Shown: piece after piece, positions 51,373 to 60,717 of the stretch
How positions within the stretch are numbered: the first letter of the stretch is position 1
How the letters are laid out: each line of letters opens with the position of its first letter
Source: an uncultured Pseudomonadales bacterium
GTDB taxonomy: Bacteria; Pseudomonadota; Gammaproteobacteria; Pseudomonadales; Azotimanducaceae
Assembly (NCBI GenBank): GCA_958295875.1
Contig: OY282379.1
Span: 2,232,001-2,296,000, forward strand
DNA length: 64,000 nt
Direction of reading: 5' to 3'
Notes under the pieces: model-generated
Told to the model about the DNA's origin: nothing
The model's input: the letters and a program-made list of their open reading frames with translations, nothing else
The model's database searches: none
Program-made: the position numbers and the translations under genes

Positions 51373-52237
51373 TCAGGTTGATCCGTCGTGCCATTTCCGC
51401 CGTCAGAAACTCGGCCAACAGAGTCTTGCTAGCGTTGTGTAGATGGTTGAATAGATCATCTACCAAGGAGTCTGGCTCCGCAAACACGCCCTTAAGGTTA
51501 GGTGTGTCCCGCAGGTCGAAACGATGATGCGTATTGAACCACACTTGGTACTGCTCGTCCTGACCCGCCGAGTTAATGTGCATGCGTTGCAAAATGCGCC
51601 CTGCGATGGGGCTTGACGGGTCTACGTACCACCCCTGATTAAGGTGCCAGATTGGGCCGCGCTCGAAAATGCGCGGCGGCACCAAAGTGCTCTCCTTCAG
51701 AAGAGTCCGTGCATCGTAGTGATCATCGCCCGTCCATCGGAACACGTCCCAATACTCTAGGACGACTGATTGGATCTGTTGGGCCTGCGAGTGCAGAACC
51801 TCAGCAACGTCCGCAAAGAGCCTCCGTGCAGTGCTCCAGACTTCCTCCCAGCCCGCGTACGAGCCGCAATTGACCACCAGCGCACTGGCATCCAGCAGCA
51901 ATCGCCACTCTGCGCCACCATCGGCCCTGAAGCGTGTGAAGGCTAATGGCGGCATGGGCGGTGGCGGCAGGTCTGCGCCGGGCGCTGCAACGGCGATATT
52001 GAAGGCACCTTCCTCCTGCAGGCCCGGCAGGAGCGCTTGCCACTTCGAGTGAGCGGCCCTTACGCTGCTGCGGTCGTCGTATGTGAATCCGTCACGGCCA
52101 ACCACGGCCAACACGACCTCCGTGATCGCGTGGGTCTCATTGCAGGGCTCGAATGCCAATGTCGTACCTCCAAGACGGGAACCGCTGAGGTCAAAACGCG
52201 AAAGCCAGCCAGCAATGTGTGCGATGGGAGCCGTCAT
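51362..52237 (-). CDS. TIGR04255-like family protein, first gene of three-gene cassette
   Basis: 291 aa from ATG 52235-52237 (MTAPIAHIAGWL); an ATG five codons upstream (52252) is an alternative. Features fitting the sporadically distributed TIGR04255 family: NETHAITEVVLAVVG near the start, a long beta-rich middle (VVLEYWDVFRWTGDDHYD) and the ending FNHLHNASKTLLAEFLTAEMARRI, where a Leu-His-x3-Lys helix is characteristic. Members are found near defence and mobile genes; no function is established. Identification is by pattern memory, hence moderate confidence. Confidence 0.65.
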   Translation of the reverse strand: MTAPIAHIAGWLSRFDLSGSRLGGTTLAFEPCNETHAITEVVLAVVGRDGFTYDDRSSVRAAHSKWQALLPGLQEEGAFNIAVAAPGADLPPPPMPPLAFTRFRADGGAEWRLLLDASALVVNCGSYAGWEEVWSTARRLFADVAEVLHSQAQQIQSVVLEYWDVFRWTGDDHYDARTLLKESTLVPPRIFERGPIWHLNQGWYVDPSSPIAGRILQRMHINSAGQDEQYQVWFNTHHRFDLRDTPNLKGVFAEPDSLVDDLFNHLHNASKTLLAEFLTAEMARRINLNAD

Positions 52238-52335
52238 GGCTAAGGCGCCCAACCTGCCCGATCAACCAAGGGCCCGCCGTTTCGGGCTCGCGGAGAGTGT
52301 ATGGCTGCTGGTGTGGACTGGTCAACCGTCTGTTC

Positions 52336-52399
52336 GGATCAGCACCTTCTGGACGGGCCGCGCCCGAGGAGTTTCGGGGCGCAGTGGTTCGGTAGCCTA
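52336..52399 (+). repeat. Dispersed repeat, copy B (64 bp)
   Basis: Starts GGATCAGCACCTTCTGGAC, ends GGTTCGGTAGCCTA like copy A, and contains GCCGCGCCC in the same place, but the perfect hairpin of copy A is degraded. It lies between the three-gene cassette and the M16 protease gene end; the rest of the 52253-52446 gap shows nothing else. Confidence 0.7.
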
Positions 52400-52446
52400 C
52401 GCTGTGCGGCCGCGAGGCCGCCCAATGCCACGCTCGCCACGGTCAC

Positions 52447-55251
52447 TCACTCCGGCAGCACATTCCCGTCGGCATCCAGCAACAGCACTTCGCCGAACTC
52501 CAGTGCCCTGATGTTCGCTTCGATCTTGGCGCGGTCGCCGACTACCACCCACATTAGGGCGTTGGGTTGAACGATGTCCACGGCGGCCTGGCGGATTTCC
52601 GCGGCGGTTAGGCCGCGCACGCGGTCGGCGTAGGTGTCCCAAAAGTCGTCGGGCATCTGGAAACGGACGATCATCTCAATGGAGCCAAGCACTGCGGCCG
52701 AGGTCTCCCAGCGGCCGGGGAGGGAGAGCGTGCGCTCGGCCTTCACCTTGGAGATTTCGTCCTCGGTGGGGGGGCGTTCGCCGCGAATCTCCATGAGCTC
52801 GCGACGCAGTTCGGCCATCGCGGCGCTGGTCTTGTCCGTTTGCACGGGCGCCAAGGCGATGAACGGTCGTTGGCCTTGCATGTTGACGATCTGTGTGTGA
52901 GCGCCATAAGACCATCCCTTGTCTTCGCGCAGGTTCATGTTCACGCGGGCGGTGAAGTCTCCGCCGAGCACTTGGTTCATCGCGACGATGGCGAAGTCTG
53001 CTTCGTTGTCCGGCGGCGGCATCAAGTGGCCGGCGAAAATGAAGGATTGCTCGGAGTTTGGCCGATCCAAGAGATACACCACTGGTGCGGTGCGTTGCGC
53101 CACCGCATCGATGTTCTTGGCAGGCACTGCGCCGGGCTGCCAGCCACCTAGGTGGCGTTCAAGCAGGGGCGCCAACTCTTCCTGCGTCACGTCTCCCACC
53201 ACGATGAGGGTGCCGTTGTTGGGCTTGAACCATGTCTCGTGAAAGGTGGCTAGGTCGCTGGTGGTGAGCGCCTGCACAGAGGCTTCGGTACCGCTGCCGG
53301 AGAACGCAACGCTGTAAGGGTGGCCGTCGCCATAAAGGAGCTTTCTGAAGACGCGCCCGGCGAGGCCCCGAGGTTGCGCCTTCTCTTGCTGGATGGCGAC
53401 GATCTGCTGCGCTTGCAGCCGCTCGAAGTTCTCTTGTGGGAACGCTGGGTTCAGCGCCACATCCGCGAACAGCTCCAAAGACGCATCGAGGTTTTCCTTG
53501 AGCGTCCAGAGCGATACCTCCGACATGTCCACATCCGCATCCGTGGAAACGCTGGAGCCGAGCTGGCGCAGCGCATCACTGATTTCGAGTGCGGTGCGGG
53601 TGTCTGTGCCCTCGTTGAGCATGCTGAGCGCAAGGGAGGCTGTGCCGGGCGTCGCGGATTCGGCCGCTGCGTAGCCCACGTCCATCAAGAGCTGCATCCG
53701 CACCGCCGGAATGGATCGCCGCTCGGCGAGCAACACCTCAAGGCCGTTCTCCAGAGCGAAGCGCTCGAAGCGGGGGAAGCGCACCGCTGGTGGCTCGCCG
53801 GGGGCCGGCAGCTGCGCCCGGTCCACGGCTGGCGGCGCGGTGGCGTAATCGCCGAACGGCGTCACTTCCAGCACGAACTGGCCGCGCTTCATCCATTCGT
53901 TGGCGACGGCTTGCAAGCCATCGAGCGTGGCGGAAGACCAGTTGGCGAGCGTGGCCTTGTATGCGGCGGGGTCGCCCAGATAGATCTCGTTGGCCGCCAA
54001 GATGTCGCTCTTGCCGCCGAAGCCGCCGACGCGCTCGCTGCCGGCAATGAAGCCTGTGCGGCGGGTTGCCACCACGCGCTGCAACTCGTCGGCGGTGGCG
54101 CCATCTGCGAGGAAGGCGGCCACTTCTTCTTCGATGACGGCGTCGATGTCTGCGAGGGCTTCGCCTGGCATGGCAGTGGCGATCACGCCGAAGATGCCTG
54201 CAAGCTCCATCGGAAAGGCGAACGCGCTCACATCGGATGCAATGCGGTCGTCATACACCAAGCGCTTGTAAAGGCGAGATGTCTTGCCTTCGCTTAGGAT
54301 GCCGGCCACAAGGTCTAGCTCCTCCGCTTCCGTGCTGCCGATGCCGGGCATCGTCCAGAACTTGTAGAGCCGCGCTTGGGGCACGCGATCCTTCATGCGA
54401 TGGCGCCGGATGCCACGCAGCTCGGGAATCCACTCTTTCTGCCGCGCCAGCGGCGGCCCGGCGGGGATGTGGCCAAAGTGGCGTTCCACCCGCGCCCTCG
54501 CGTCTTCGGCATCGACGTCCCCCGCTATCACAATCACTGCGTTGGCCGCGCCGTAGTACTGGCGGAACCAATCCTTCACGTCGTCCAAGGTCGCAGCGTT
54601 CAAGTCCTCCATGCTGCCGATGACTGGCCAAGAGTATGGGTGGCCGGCCGGAAAGATGTTCTCGAACGCCACGTTGAACACGCGGCCATAGGGTTGGTTT
54701 TCGCCTTGGCGCTTCTCATTCTGCACCACGCCCCGCTGCTCATCGAGCCGCGCTTGGTCCACCACGCCCAGCAGGTGCCCCATGCGGTCAGACTCCATCC
54801 ACAACGCCAAGTCCAACGCGTTCTTGGGCACCACCTCGAAGTAGTTGGTGCGATCTGCGTTGGTGGTGCCGTTCATGCCGGTGGCGCCGACGCGTTCGAA
54901 CGGCTCGAAGAACTCGCCTGGATAGTTCTCCGTGCCGTTGAACATCAGGTGCTCAAAGAGATGGGCGAAGCCAGTTTTGCCGGGCTTCTCGTCCTTGGAG
55001 CCAACGTGGTACCACACGTTCACGGCCACGATGGGCGCCTTGCGGTCTTCGTGGACGATGAGCGTTAAGCCGTTATCTAGCGTGAACTTCTCGAATGGGA
55101 TGTCCACGGCGGCGTCTGGCGCCTCTATTTGCGCGAAGGCCGCGCCGGCCACGCCGAAGCAGAGCACGGCCGCCAAGGCTGCCATGCGTGGGTGCGCTGG
55201 GCGCTTGGCTGGGGCCGATGCGAAAGCGTTGCGGGAAGCCGGCATGGTCAT
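52447..55251 (-). CDS. M16 family zinc metalloprotease, two-domain, exported
   Basis: 934 aa with a signal peptide (residues about 22-40, ending GAAFAQIE), so periplasmic. The first domain has the inverted zinc motif HLFEH (H97, E100, H101) in KTGFAHLFEHLMFNG and the downstream ligand region EQRGVVQNEKRQ. The second M16 half (from about residue 500, FALENGLEVLLAERRSIPAVR) lacks the HxxEH motif, as usual. The length fits two-lobed pitrilysin-like zinc proteases of gammaproteobacteria. Degrades peptides in the periplasm. Next to it upstream is a TonB-dependent receptor gene. Confidence 0.92.
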   Translation of the reverse strand: MTMPASRNAFASAPAKRPAHPRMAALAAVLCFGVAGAAFAQIEAPDAAVDIPFEKFTLDNGLTLIVHEDRKAPIVAVNVWYHVGSKDEKPGKTGFAHLFEHLMFNGTENYPGEFFEPFERVGATGMNGTTNADRTNYFEVVPKNALDLALWMESDRMGHLLGVVDQARLDEQRGVVQNEKRQGENQPYGRVFNVAFENIFPAGHPYSWPVIGSMEDLNAATLDDVKDWFRQYYGAANAVIVIAGDVDAEDARARVERHFGHIPAGPPLARQKEWIPELRGIRRHRMKDRVPQARLYKFWTMPGIGSTEAEELDLVAGILSEGKTSRLYKRLVYDDRIASDVSAFAFPMELAGIFGVIATAMPGEALADIDAVIEEEVAAFLADGATADELQRVVATRRTGFIAGSERVGGFGGKSDILAANEIYLGDPAAYKATLANWSSATLDGLQAVANEWMKRGQFVLEVTPFGDYATAPPAVDRAQLPAPGEPPAVRFPRFERFALENGLEVLLAERRSIPAVRMQLLMDVGYAAAESATPGTASLALSMLNEGTDTRTALEISDALRQLGSSVSTDADVDMSEVSLWTLKENLDASLELFADVALNPAFPQENFERLQAQQIVAIQQEKAQPRGLAGRVFRKLLYGDGHPYSVAFSGSGTEASVQALTTSDLATFHETWFKPNNGTLIVVGDVTQEELAPLLERHLGGWQPGAVPAKNIDAVAQRTAPVVYLLDRPNSEQSFIFAGHLMPPPDNEADFAIVAMNQVLGGDFTARVNMNLREDKGWSYGAHTQIVNMQGQRPFIALAPVQTDKTSAAMAELRRELMEIRGERPPTEDEISKVKAERTLSLPGRWETSAAVLGSIEMIVRFQMPDDFWDTYADRVRGLTAAEIRQAAVDIVQPNALMWVVVGDRAKIEANIRALEFGEVLLLDADGNVLPE

Positions 55252-55366
55252 GTCCTCAATGTCGTGCGTGGCGACAGCAAAGTTCTAGCGGCGCGCGGCG
55301 TTGGCGCCGAGTCGCCCTGCAAGCGAGCCCAAACGCCACGTCACATGGCGCTTGGGCCATCGGGCA

Positions 55367-57712
55367 TCAAGGCCGCAAGGTGAACTCGAAGCCCAGCGTG
55401 CGCGGCGTCTGATACCCGAAGCAGGGCTCGCGGAGAATCAACTGGATCGCGCAATCCAACACAATCTCATCCTCGTTGGTGAGGTTGCTGGCGAAGAAAG
55501 TCGCCTGCCACCGGTCTCCCGGGCCGGCGAGATTCACGCGGAAATCCGTTTGCTGCCGCTTCGGCAACAAGGCGGTGTCCACGTTCAACACCCGCTTCTG
55601 CTCGGCCACCATGGTGTAGTTCACCATCATGTTGAGTTGCATGTCGCGTGGCAGCGGATAGCTGTAGTCCACCGTGAGGTGGCCGCTCCACTCCGGCGAA
55701 TAGGGCAGCTTCGTGCCGGGCGGGTTGTCGTTGTTTTGTTCGTCCAACTCGGCCTCGTTGAAGTCGAACCCCAAGTTGATGCGCCAACGATCGGTGGGGC
55801 GGGCGAGGATGTCCATCTCAATGCCTTGGGTGTGCGCGGCGCCGGCATTGGCGTTGTAGTTTTTGTTTATGGTGGGCAGGTTGAGCTGTTGAAAGCCCAA
55901 GATGGTGTCTTGCCAATCAAAGTAGTAGATGGACGTGGTGAGATTCAGCCTGTTGTCGAAGAGCCGCGTCTTCAGCCCCAACTCATAGTTGGTGACGCTG
56001 TCGCCGTCGTAGGCGATCCGGGAAGTGGCGATGGCTGCCGCTTGGTTGCCCGTGAGGCCCTCTGGATTCCCGGCGAACGGCGGCAGGTCTGGCAGCACGG
56101 CGTCGCCGGCGCCGGAGAGTTGCCGGGCGTTGAACTCTTGGCCCAAGTTCACGTTGCCCGGGCGGAAGCCGGTGGTGATGTTGAAGTAGGTGAGCGTTCG
56201 GTCTGAAGCCCAGTAGGAGATGCCCACCTTCGGCGCAAACACCTTGTCTGCCGTTTCCGCGGTGCTGTCCTCAAGCGTTTGCTCCATGTCCGTCCAACGC
56301 AGGCCGCCAGTGACCTCGATGGTTGGCGACAGCGAGTACGTCGCTTCGCCGAACACACTGAACTCGTCCAGCGTATCGACGTGTTGGTTGGAAGGATCTG
56401 AATAGAAGGCGCGGTACACGTCGCGGGTGCGCGTGGCCGAGGCTAGCCACGGCTGCATCAGGAAGGGTTGGAAGTCCTCCCGGTAGTCGTCGCTGTCCTT
56501 CATGAAAGCGCCTGCCAGCCAACGCCAAGGGCCGTCTGAATTCGAGATCAGCTTCGCCTCGAACGTGGTGCGCTCGGATTCGGCCGTGCTGTCGTTGTTG
56601 AAGGCGACCTGATTGGTCCTCGCCACCGGGTTCGCCAAGTTGATCTGCCAGCCTTCGGCCAGCAAGGCTGGAATCTCGTCTGGGTTGTCGCCGGCGCGGG
56701 CGACGATGTTGAACTGGATGAACCAGTCGAAGAAGGCGGCCACCGAGGCGGCGTACTCGCGCTCGCTGTGGGCGGCCCGATCCATGAGCGAAGCGGAGAG
56801 CTCAAGGGTGGCCCAATCGAACTCGTAGTCTGCGTTCAGGGCGAAGACGTCAACTTCGTCGCTGGACCGAGGCGGTATGCCCGGAATGCGCACGTTGAGC
56901 GTCTCTTTGTACCGCTCCTGCCCAGCCACCGAGCCCCCGGTCTCCGTATCGACGGTGAAGAACGAGCCCTCGAGGGAGAGCCTATCTGACACCACCCAGA
57001 GGGCGGCGATGCGGCCGCCAGTGGAGTCTTCAGAGTTGGTGTCCTCTTCGTTGTTGGCCACGTTCTCGAACCACCCGGCGCGGCTTTCGTCAAAGGCGGT
57101 GAAGCGCAGCGCCACGGAGTCGCTCACGGGCAGGTTGAGCATGCCGTCCACCCGGTATCCCAAATCGTCGGACTCTTCGTTCTGGTTCACGCTTGCCCGC
57201 GCCTTCCAGTCCGTGCCGTCCAGCGATGGCTTGTTCTGGATGAAGCGGATGGTGCCGCCGACGGAGCCTTCCCCGAACAACGTGCCTTGGGGGCCTTTCA
57301 GCACCTCCACCCGGTCTATGTCGAAGAGGTTGCCGCCAAACTGCCGCGCCGGGCCTTGGGCGGACGTCATCGGCACGTCGTCCAAGTACACGGAGACGGC
57401 CGCGTAGGTTTGCTGGTAACTCTCGGTGCCGGTTTGCGATGACACGCCGCGCACCGTGTAGCGGTTGTTGCTGGCGCTTGCGCCCTCGGTCATGTTGAGG
57501 CCGGTGATGTTGCGGAACAGCCCCTGCATGTTTGTGACGCCGAGCTCCTCGATCATCTCGCCGCTGACGGCGCTGATCGCTTGCGGCGTTTCCATCAGGT
57601 TCGTTTCGCGGTGCGTCGCGGTGACGACGATTTCCTCAATGTTCTCGATCTCTTGGGCTGAAGTAGCCGTTGTCGCCAGCGCCAAGGCGGCGACTATCCA
57701 ACGATTCAACAT
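55367..57712 (-). CDS. TonB-dependent receptor
   Basis: 781 aa. Signal peptide 1-19 (ATTATSAQE), then a TonB box-like EEIVVTATH (residues about 26-34) and plug domain (PQAISAVSGEMIEELG, RYTVRGVSSQ, VYLDDVPM, VEVLKGPQGTLFGEGSVGGTIRF). The rest is a 22-strand barrel pattern ending TLGFEFTLRP. Imports a bulky nutrient through the outer membrane. RBS GGGGGAAAG precedes the ATG. About 115 bases separate it from the M16 protease, so the two may form a transcript that processes an imported compound. Confidence 0.92.
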   Translation of the reverse strand: MLNRWIVAALALATTATSAQEIENIEEIVVTATHRETNLMETPQAISAVSGEMIEELGVTNMQGLFRNITGLNMTEGASASNNRYTVRGVSSQTGTESYQQTYAAVSVYLDDVPMTSAQGPARQFGGNLFDIDRVEVLKGPQGTLFGEGSVGGTIRFIQNKPSLDGTDWKARASVNQNEESDDLGYRVDGMLNLPVSDSVALRFTAFDESRAGWFENVANNEEDTNSEDSTGGRIAALWVVSDRLSLEGSFFTVDTETGGSVAGQERYKETLNVRIPGIPPRSSDEVDVFALNADYEFDWATLELSASLMDRAAHSEREYAASVAAFFDWFIQFNIVARAGDNPDEIPALLAEGWQINLANPVARTNQVAFNNDSTAESERTTFEAKLISNSDGPWRWLAGAFMKDSDDYREDFQPFLMQPWLASATRTRDVYRAFYSDPSNQHVDTLDEFSVFGEATYSLSPTIEVTGGLRWTDMEQTLEDSTAETADKVFAPKVGISYWASDRTLTYFNITTGFRPGNVNLGQEFNARQLSGAGDAVLPDLPPFAGNPEGLTGNQAAAIATSRIAYDGDSVTNYELGLKTRLFDNRLNLTTSIYYFDWQDTILGFQQLNLPTINKNYNANAGAAHTQGIEMDILARPTDRWRINLGFDFNEAELDEQNNDNPPGTKLPYSPEWSGHLTVDYSYPLPRDMQLNMMVNYTMVAEQKRVLNVDTALLPKRQQTDFRVNLAGPGDRWQATFFASNLTNEDEIVLDCAIQLILREPCFGYQTPRTLGFEFTLRP

Positions 57713-57863
57713 GGTTCTTTCCCCCTAATTTGCGCGGCGAACTTTAGCAGAAAAGCGCCCGCCGGCGCCCGCAAGGGGCTGTAGAGGGGCTGTCTGGGAG
57801 CGGTGTTCAGGCCCCACCAAAGGGGCATGGCACCCCACCTTGGCGCCGAGGCGAGGGCGCGTG

Positions 57864-58859
57864 CTAGCCGCCGCTGTACGCCTCGGCCAACAACTCGTAG
57901 GAACGCACGCGGTCGGCGAAGGTGGGCGTGATCGTCAGCACGATCACCTCGTCCGCGCCGGATTCTTGGGCGAGCGCGTCGATGGCGGCCCGCACTTCCT
58001 GCGCCGAACCGATGATCTGGCGCGAGCGTTTGGCGCGCAGGCGCTCGATGTCCGCCGCGCTGAAGGGGTGGGCCAGCGCTTCTTCCGGCGTTGGCGGCGG
58101 GCCGAGCACGCCCCGTGCGCGGCGCTGGCGCTGAATCTCGCGGATGCGGCGGAACACGTCTGCCTTCTCTGGGTCTTCCGTGGCGATGGCGAAGACGCCG
58201 ATGGAGGCGTAGGGCTCATCCCGCGGGCCGGGCTCGAAGTCGCGCCGGTAGCGTTGCATCGCCGGCGCCGCGGGGCCGGGGTCTATGAAGTGGGCGAAGG
58301 AGAACGCGACGCCGAAGCGGGCGGCGTAAACGGCGCTATCCAGGCTGGAGCCGAGCATCCACACGTCTGGGGTTGTGGGCGTTTTGGGCGTGGCTTCAAG
58401 GTTCCCGAACGCTTCGGTGAACGCCTTGGCGCCGGAGACGAAGGCCACGAGGTCTTTCACTTTGGCGGGGTAGTACTCGATGCCGAGCGGATTGCCGTAG
58501 GCAAGGGCGGCGGCGGTGAGGCCATCGCTGCCCGGCGCCCGGCCCACGCCGAGATCGATGCGGCCGGGGTACAGCAGTTCCAACATGCGGAAGTTCTCGG
58601 CCACTTTGTAGGGCGAATAGTGGGAGAGCATCACGCCGCCGGAGCCGACGCGAATGCGCTTGGTCTCACGGGCGACGCGGGCGATGAGCACTTCCGGGGA
58701 CGAACTGGCCAATGTTGGCGTGGCGTGGTGTTCAGCCAGCCAATAGCGGTGGTAGCCCAGCGCGTCGCAACGCTCGGCCAAGGCGATGGTGTGCGCCACG
58801 GCGGTGCCGGCGTCTTCATCGCGGCCGATGGGGGATTGATCGAGAACGCCGAGCTTCAT
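57864..58859 (-). CDS. LLM class flavin-dependent oxidoreductase (luciferase-like, MsnO8 type)
   Basis: 331 aa from ATG 58857-58859 (MKLGVLDQSPIG); a TTG two codons upstream is an alternative. The MsnO8/luciferase-like subfamily shows WLAEHHATPTLASSSPEVL, RVGSGGVMLSHYSPYKVAENF, GRIDLGVGRAPGSD and VWMLGSSLDSAVYAARFG. Usually FMN-dependent rather than F420-dependent, so distinct from the three other LLM genes. Divergent from the Rieske oxygenase across repeat cluster 3. Confidence 0.9.
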   Translation of the reverse strand: MKLGVLDQSPIGRDEDAGTAVAHTIALAERCDALGYHRYWLAEHHATPTLASSSPEVLIARVARETKRIRVGSGGVMLSHYSPYKVAENFRMLELLYPGRIDLGVGRAPGSDGLTAAALAYGNPLGIEYYPAKVKDLVAFVSGAKAFTEAFGNLEATPKTPTTPDVWMLGSSLDSAVYAARFGVAFSFAHFIDPGPAAPAMQRYRRDFEPGPRDEPYASIGVFAIATEDPEKADVFRRIREIQRQRRARGVLGPPPTPEEALAHPFSAADIERLRAKRSRQIIGSAQEVRAAIDALAQESGADEVIVLTITPTFADRVRSYELLAEAYSGG

Positions 58860-59277
58860 GCGCAAACCCTACCACCGTGGGCAATGTGCGGGCATCAGTG
58901 GAGTGGGGCCAGATGGAAGCGAGATGGAAGCGGGACAGGCACCTCCACGGAACAGGAACGACGCGGAAGGGGACACGCGGAAGGGGACAGGCACCGGAAC
59001 GCGACGGACAAGCGGGACAGGCACCGACGACCAAGCGGGCGCGTGGCTAACGGCAGACGGAAGTGGGACAGGCACTTCCACGACGCGGAAGGGGACAGGC
59101 ACCGGAGATGGAAGCGGGACAGGCACCTCCAAGGAATAGGAACGACGCGAAAAGGGACCGACCGGGACGGCCAACGAACACCGAAGCGGGACAGGCACCC
59201 CATGCCTGCCGCCCCGCGCAGCACCGCCGATTCCATGTAAAGTTGCCCACATCATGTGACACCGCGAGGAACCCGCC
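58860..59277. other. Intergenic stretch filled with inverted GTGCCTGTCCC elements
   Basis: 418 bp between divergent genes; reading frames here have repeat-derived composition and are not supported. At least six copies of GGGACAGGCAC are present. A longer unit of about 48 bp beginning GATGGAAGCGGGACAGGCAC occurs at about 58924 and again at about 59108, showing local duplication. Confidence 0.75.
58932..59200 (-). repeat. GTGCCTGTCCC repeat cluster 3 (reverse orientation)
   Basis: GGGACAGGCAC on the plus strand at about 58932, 58984, 59014, 59065, 59093, 59117 and 59190, at irregular intervals, often preceded by GGAAG or GAAGC. Spacers repeat the words GGAACGACGCGGAAGG. No flanking genes for repeat processing (no cas, no RAYT transposase) are in the window. 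Confidence 0.75.
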
Positions 59278-60603
59278 ATGCTGACTGCGGAGGAAAATGC
59301 CATCCTCACGGAGACGGGCCCCGGCACTCCCATGGGCGCAGCGTTCCGCCGCTATTGGATGCCGGCGCTGCTGAGCCGCGAATTGCCGGCGCCGGATTGC
59401 CCGCCATTGCGGATGAAGCTCTTGGGGGAAGACTTCGTGGCGTTCCGCGACAGCGCCGGGCACGTCGGCATCGTCGCGCCGAGGTGTCCGCATCGCGGCG
59501 CGAGCCTGTTCTTTGGGCGCGTGGAGGATTGCGGCATCCGCTGCGCGTACCACGGCTGGAAGTTCGACGTGCAGGGCGCCTGCGTGGACATTCCCACGCT
59601 GCCGGATGCGGCGGCGCAACGCCTCAAGCCACGGGCTGCGGTGCGGGCGTTGCAAACCGCCGAGTTCGGCGACGTCATCTGGGCCTACATGGGGCCGGGC
59701 GAGGCGCCCGCGCTGCCACGCTTCGAGTTCGGCTTGGTGCCGCCGGCGCACCGCTTCGTGTCCAAGAAGTTCCAACAGTGCAATTGGGCGCAAGCCTGCG
59801 AGGGCGGGTTGGATACGGCGCACTTCTCCTATCTGCACGCCGGCATTCACAATGGCGAGAAGGTCGGCCTGCTGGATGTGGGCGGCGGGGGCCGCGCCGG
59901 CGAGAACGAGCCCCCCTCGCGGGCGCGCTTTCGTTGGATGGCGGAGGACGGGCGCCCGGAGTTCAGCGTGCTCGACCATCCCGCTGGGCTGCTGCTCTGC
60001 GCTGCGCGCGAAGCGGACGCTGGTGGCACCTACTGGCGCATGACGCAGTTCCTGATGCCGAATCACTCTTTGGCGCCGGGCAACTTCCCAGAGGACAACA
60101 ACCTAGGCAACACTTGGGTGCCGCACGATGATCGCTCGTGCTGGATCTTCTGCTATTGCTGGAATCCAGACCGTCCCCTCACCGAGAAGGAAACCACTGC
60201 GCTGGCCAACGGCGCCGGCATCTTTGCTGCGGTGGACGAGCACTATGTGCCCAAGCGTCGGCGCGAAAACGATTACTTGCTCGATCGCGCGCTCCAGCGC
60301 GAAGCGAGTTTCACCGGCATCGCCGGCATCTCCGAGCAAGACCAAGCCATCGCAGACAGCCAAGGCTTCATCGCAGATCGCACGCAAGAATTGCTCGGCC
60401 AAACAGACTTGGGCGTGGTGCGGTTCCGGCGGCTCGCGCTGCAGGCCGTTGAAGATGTGGCGCAAGGCCGCCTGCCACACGGCGCCGATGCGCCAGACGC
60501 TTATCGGGTGCGTTCCGGAGACGCCATGGGCGAACCGGAGGAGCCGCTCCACACCGTGATCGAGAAGCGCTTCGGCACGATGTCTGGCGTGCCACTGCCG
60601 TGA
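59278..60603 (+). CDS. Rieske non-heme iron oxygenase, large subunit type
   Basis: 441 aa. Rieske [2Fe-2S] ligands: C70 and H72 (CPHRG) and C89 and H92 (CAYHGW). The mononuclear iron site is CEGGLDTAHFSYLH, with E175, D179, H182 and H187. This is the arrangement of phenylpropionate/phthalate-type single-component alpha oxygenases that need a separate reductase; no reductase gene is in the neighbourhood. Hydroxylates or demethylates an aromatic-like substrate. The start follows repeat cluster 3. Companion LLM gene diverges. Confidence 0.92.
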   Translation: MLTAEENAILTETGPGTPMGAAFRRYWMPALLSRELPAPDCPPLRMKLLGEDFVAFRDSAGHVGIVAPRCPHRGASLFFGRVEDCGIRCAYHGWKFDVQGACVDIPTLPDAAAQRLKPRAAVRALQTAEFGDVIWAYMGPGEAPALPRFEFGLVPPAHRFVSKKFQQCNWAQACEGGLDTAHFSYLHAGIHNGEKVGLLDVGGGGRAGENEPPSRARFRWMAEDGRPEFSVLDHPAGLLLCAAREADAGGTYWRMTQFLMPNHSLAPGNFPEDNNLGNTWVPHDDRSCWIFCYCWNPDRPLTEKETTALANGAGIFAAVDEHYVPKRRRENDYLLDRALQREASFTGIAGISEQDQAIADSQGFIADRTQELLGQTDLGVVRFRRLALQAVEDVAQGRLPHGADAPDAYRVRSGDAMGEPEEPLHTVIEKRFGTMSGVPLP

Positions 60604-60717
60604 TGGCCTAGCGCGGGTCCGCGTCTAGCGCCGCGAGAAAGGCCGGCGCCAAAGTGCCCTAGCCAGTTGAAGTGGGCTACCATGTCGCTTCACGGCGGGT
60701 TCCAGAGGACATTCAAG

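Larger units (their letters stand above)
48894..52363. mobile_element. Candidate inverted-repeat-bounded cargo element (no transposase)
   Basis: Left end (copy C, 48894-48919) reads inward GCGCGGCACTGTCCAGA, then TAGTGCTGA. The right end (copy B, 52339-52363, reverse strand) reads inward GCGCGGCCCGTCCAGA, then AGGTGCTGA. Four genes lie between: an HsdR-N-like nuclease and, convergent with it, an overlapping three-gene cassette. The interior has visibly lower GC and different codon use than the chromosomal genes on either side. No transposase or integrase is present, so mobility would need help from elsewhere; the repeat may instead be a target or scar. Confidence 0.35.

Noticed and set aside
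53320-54297. Long open frame antisense to the M16 protease (325 codons)
   Set aside because: It is a high-GC shadow of a well-supported gene, with no domain, no ribosome site and skewed composition.
58860-59277. CRISPR array
   Set aside because: The repeated word is only about 11 bp, spacing is irregular, units vary in sequence and no cas genes are present.
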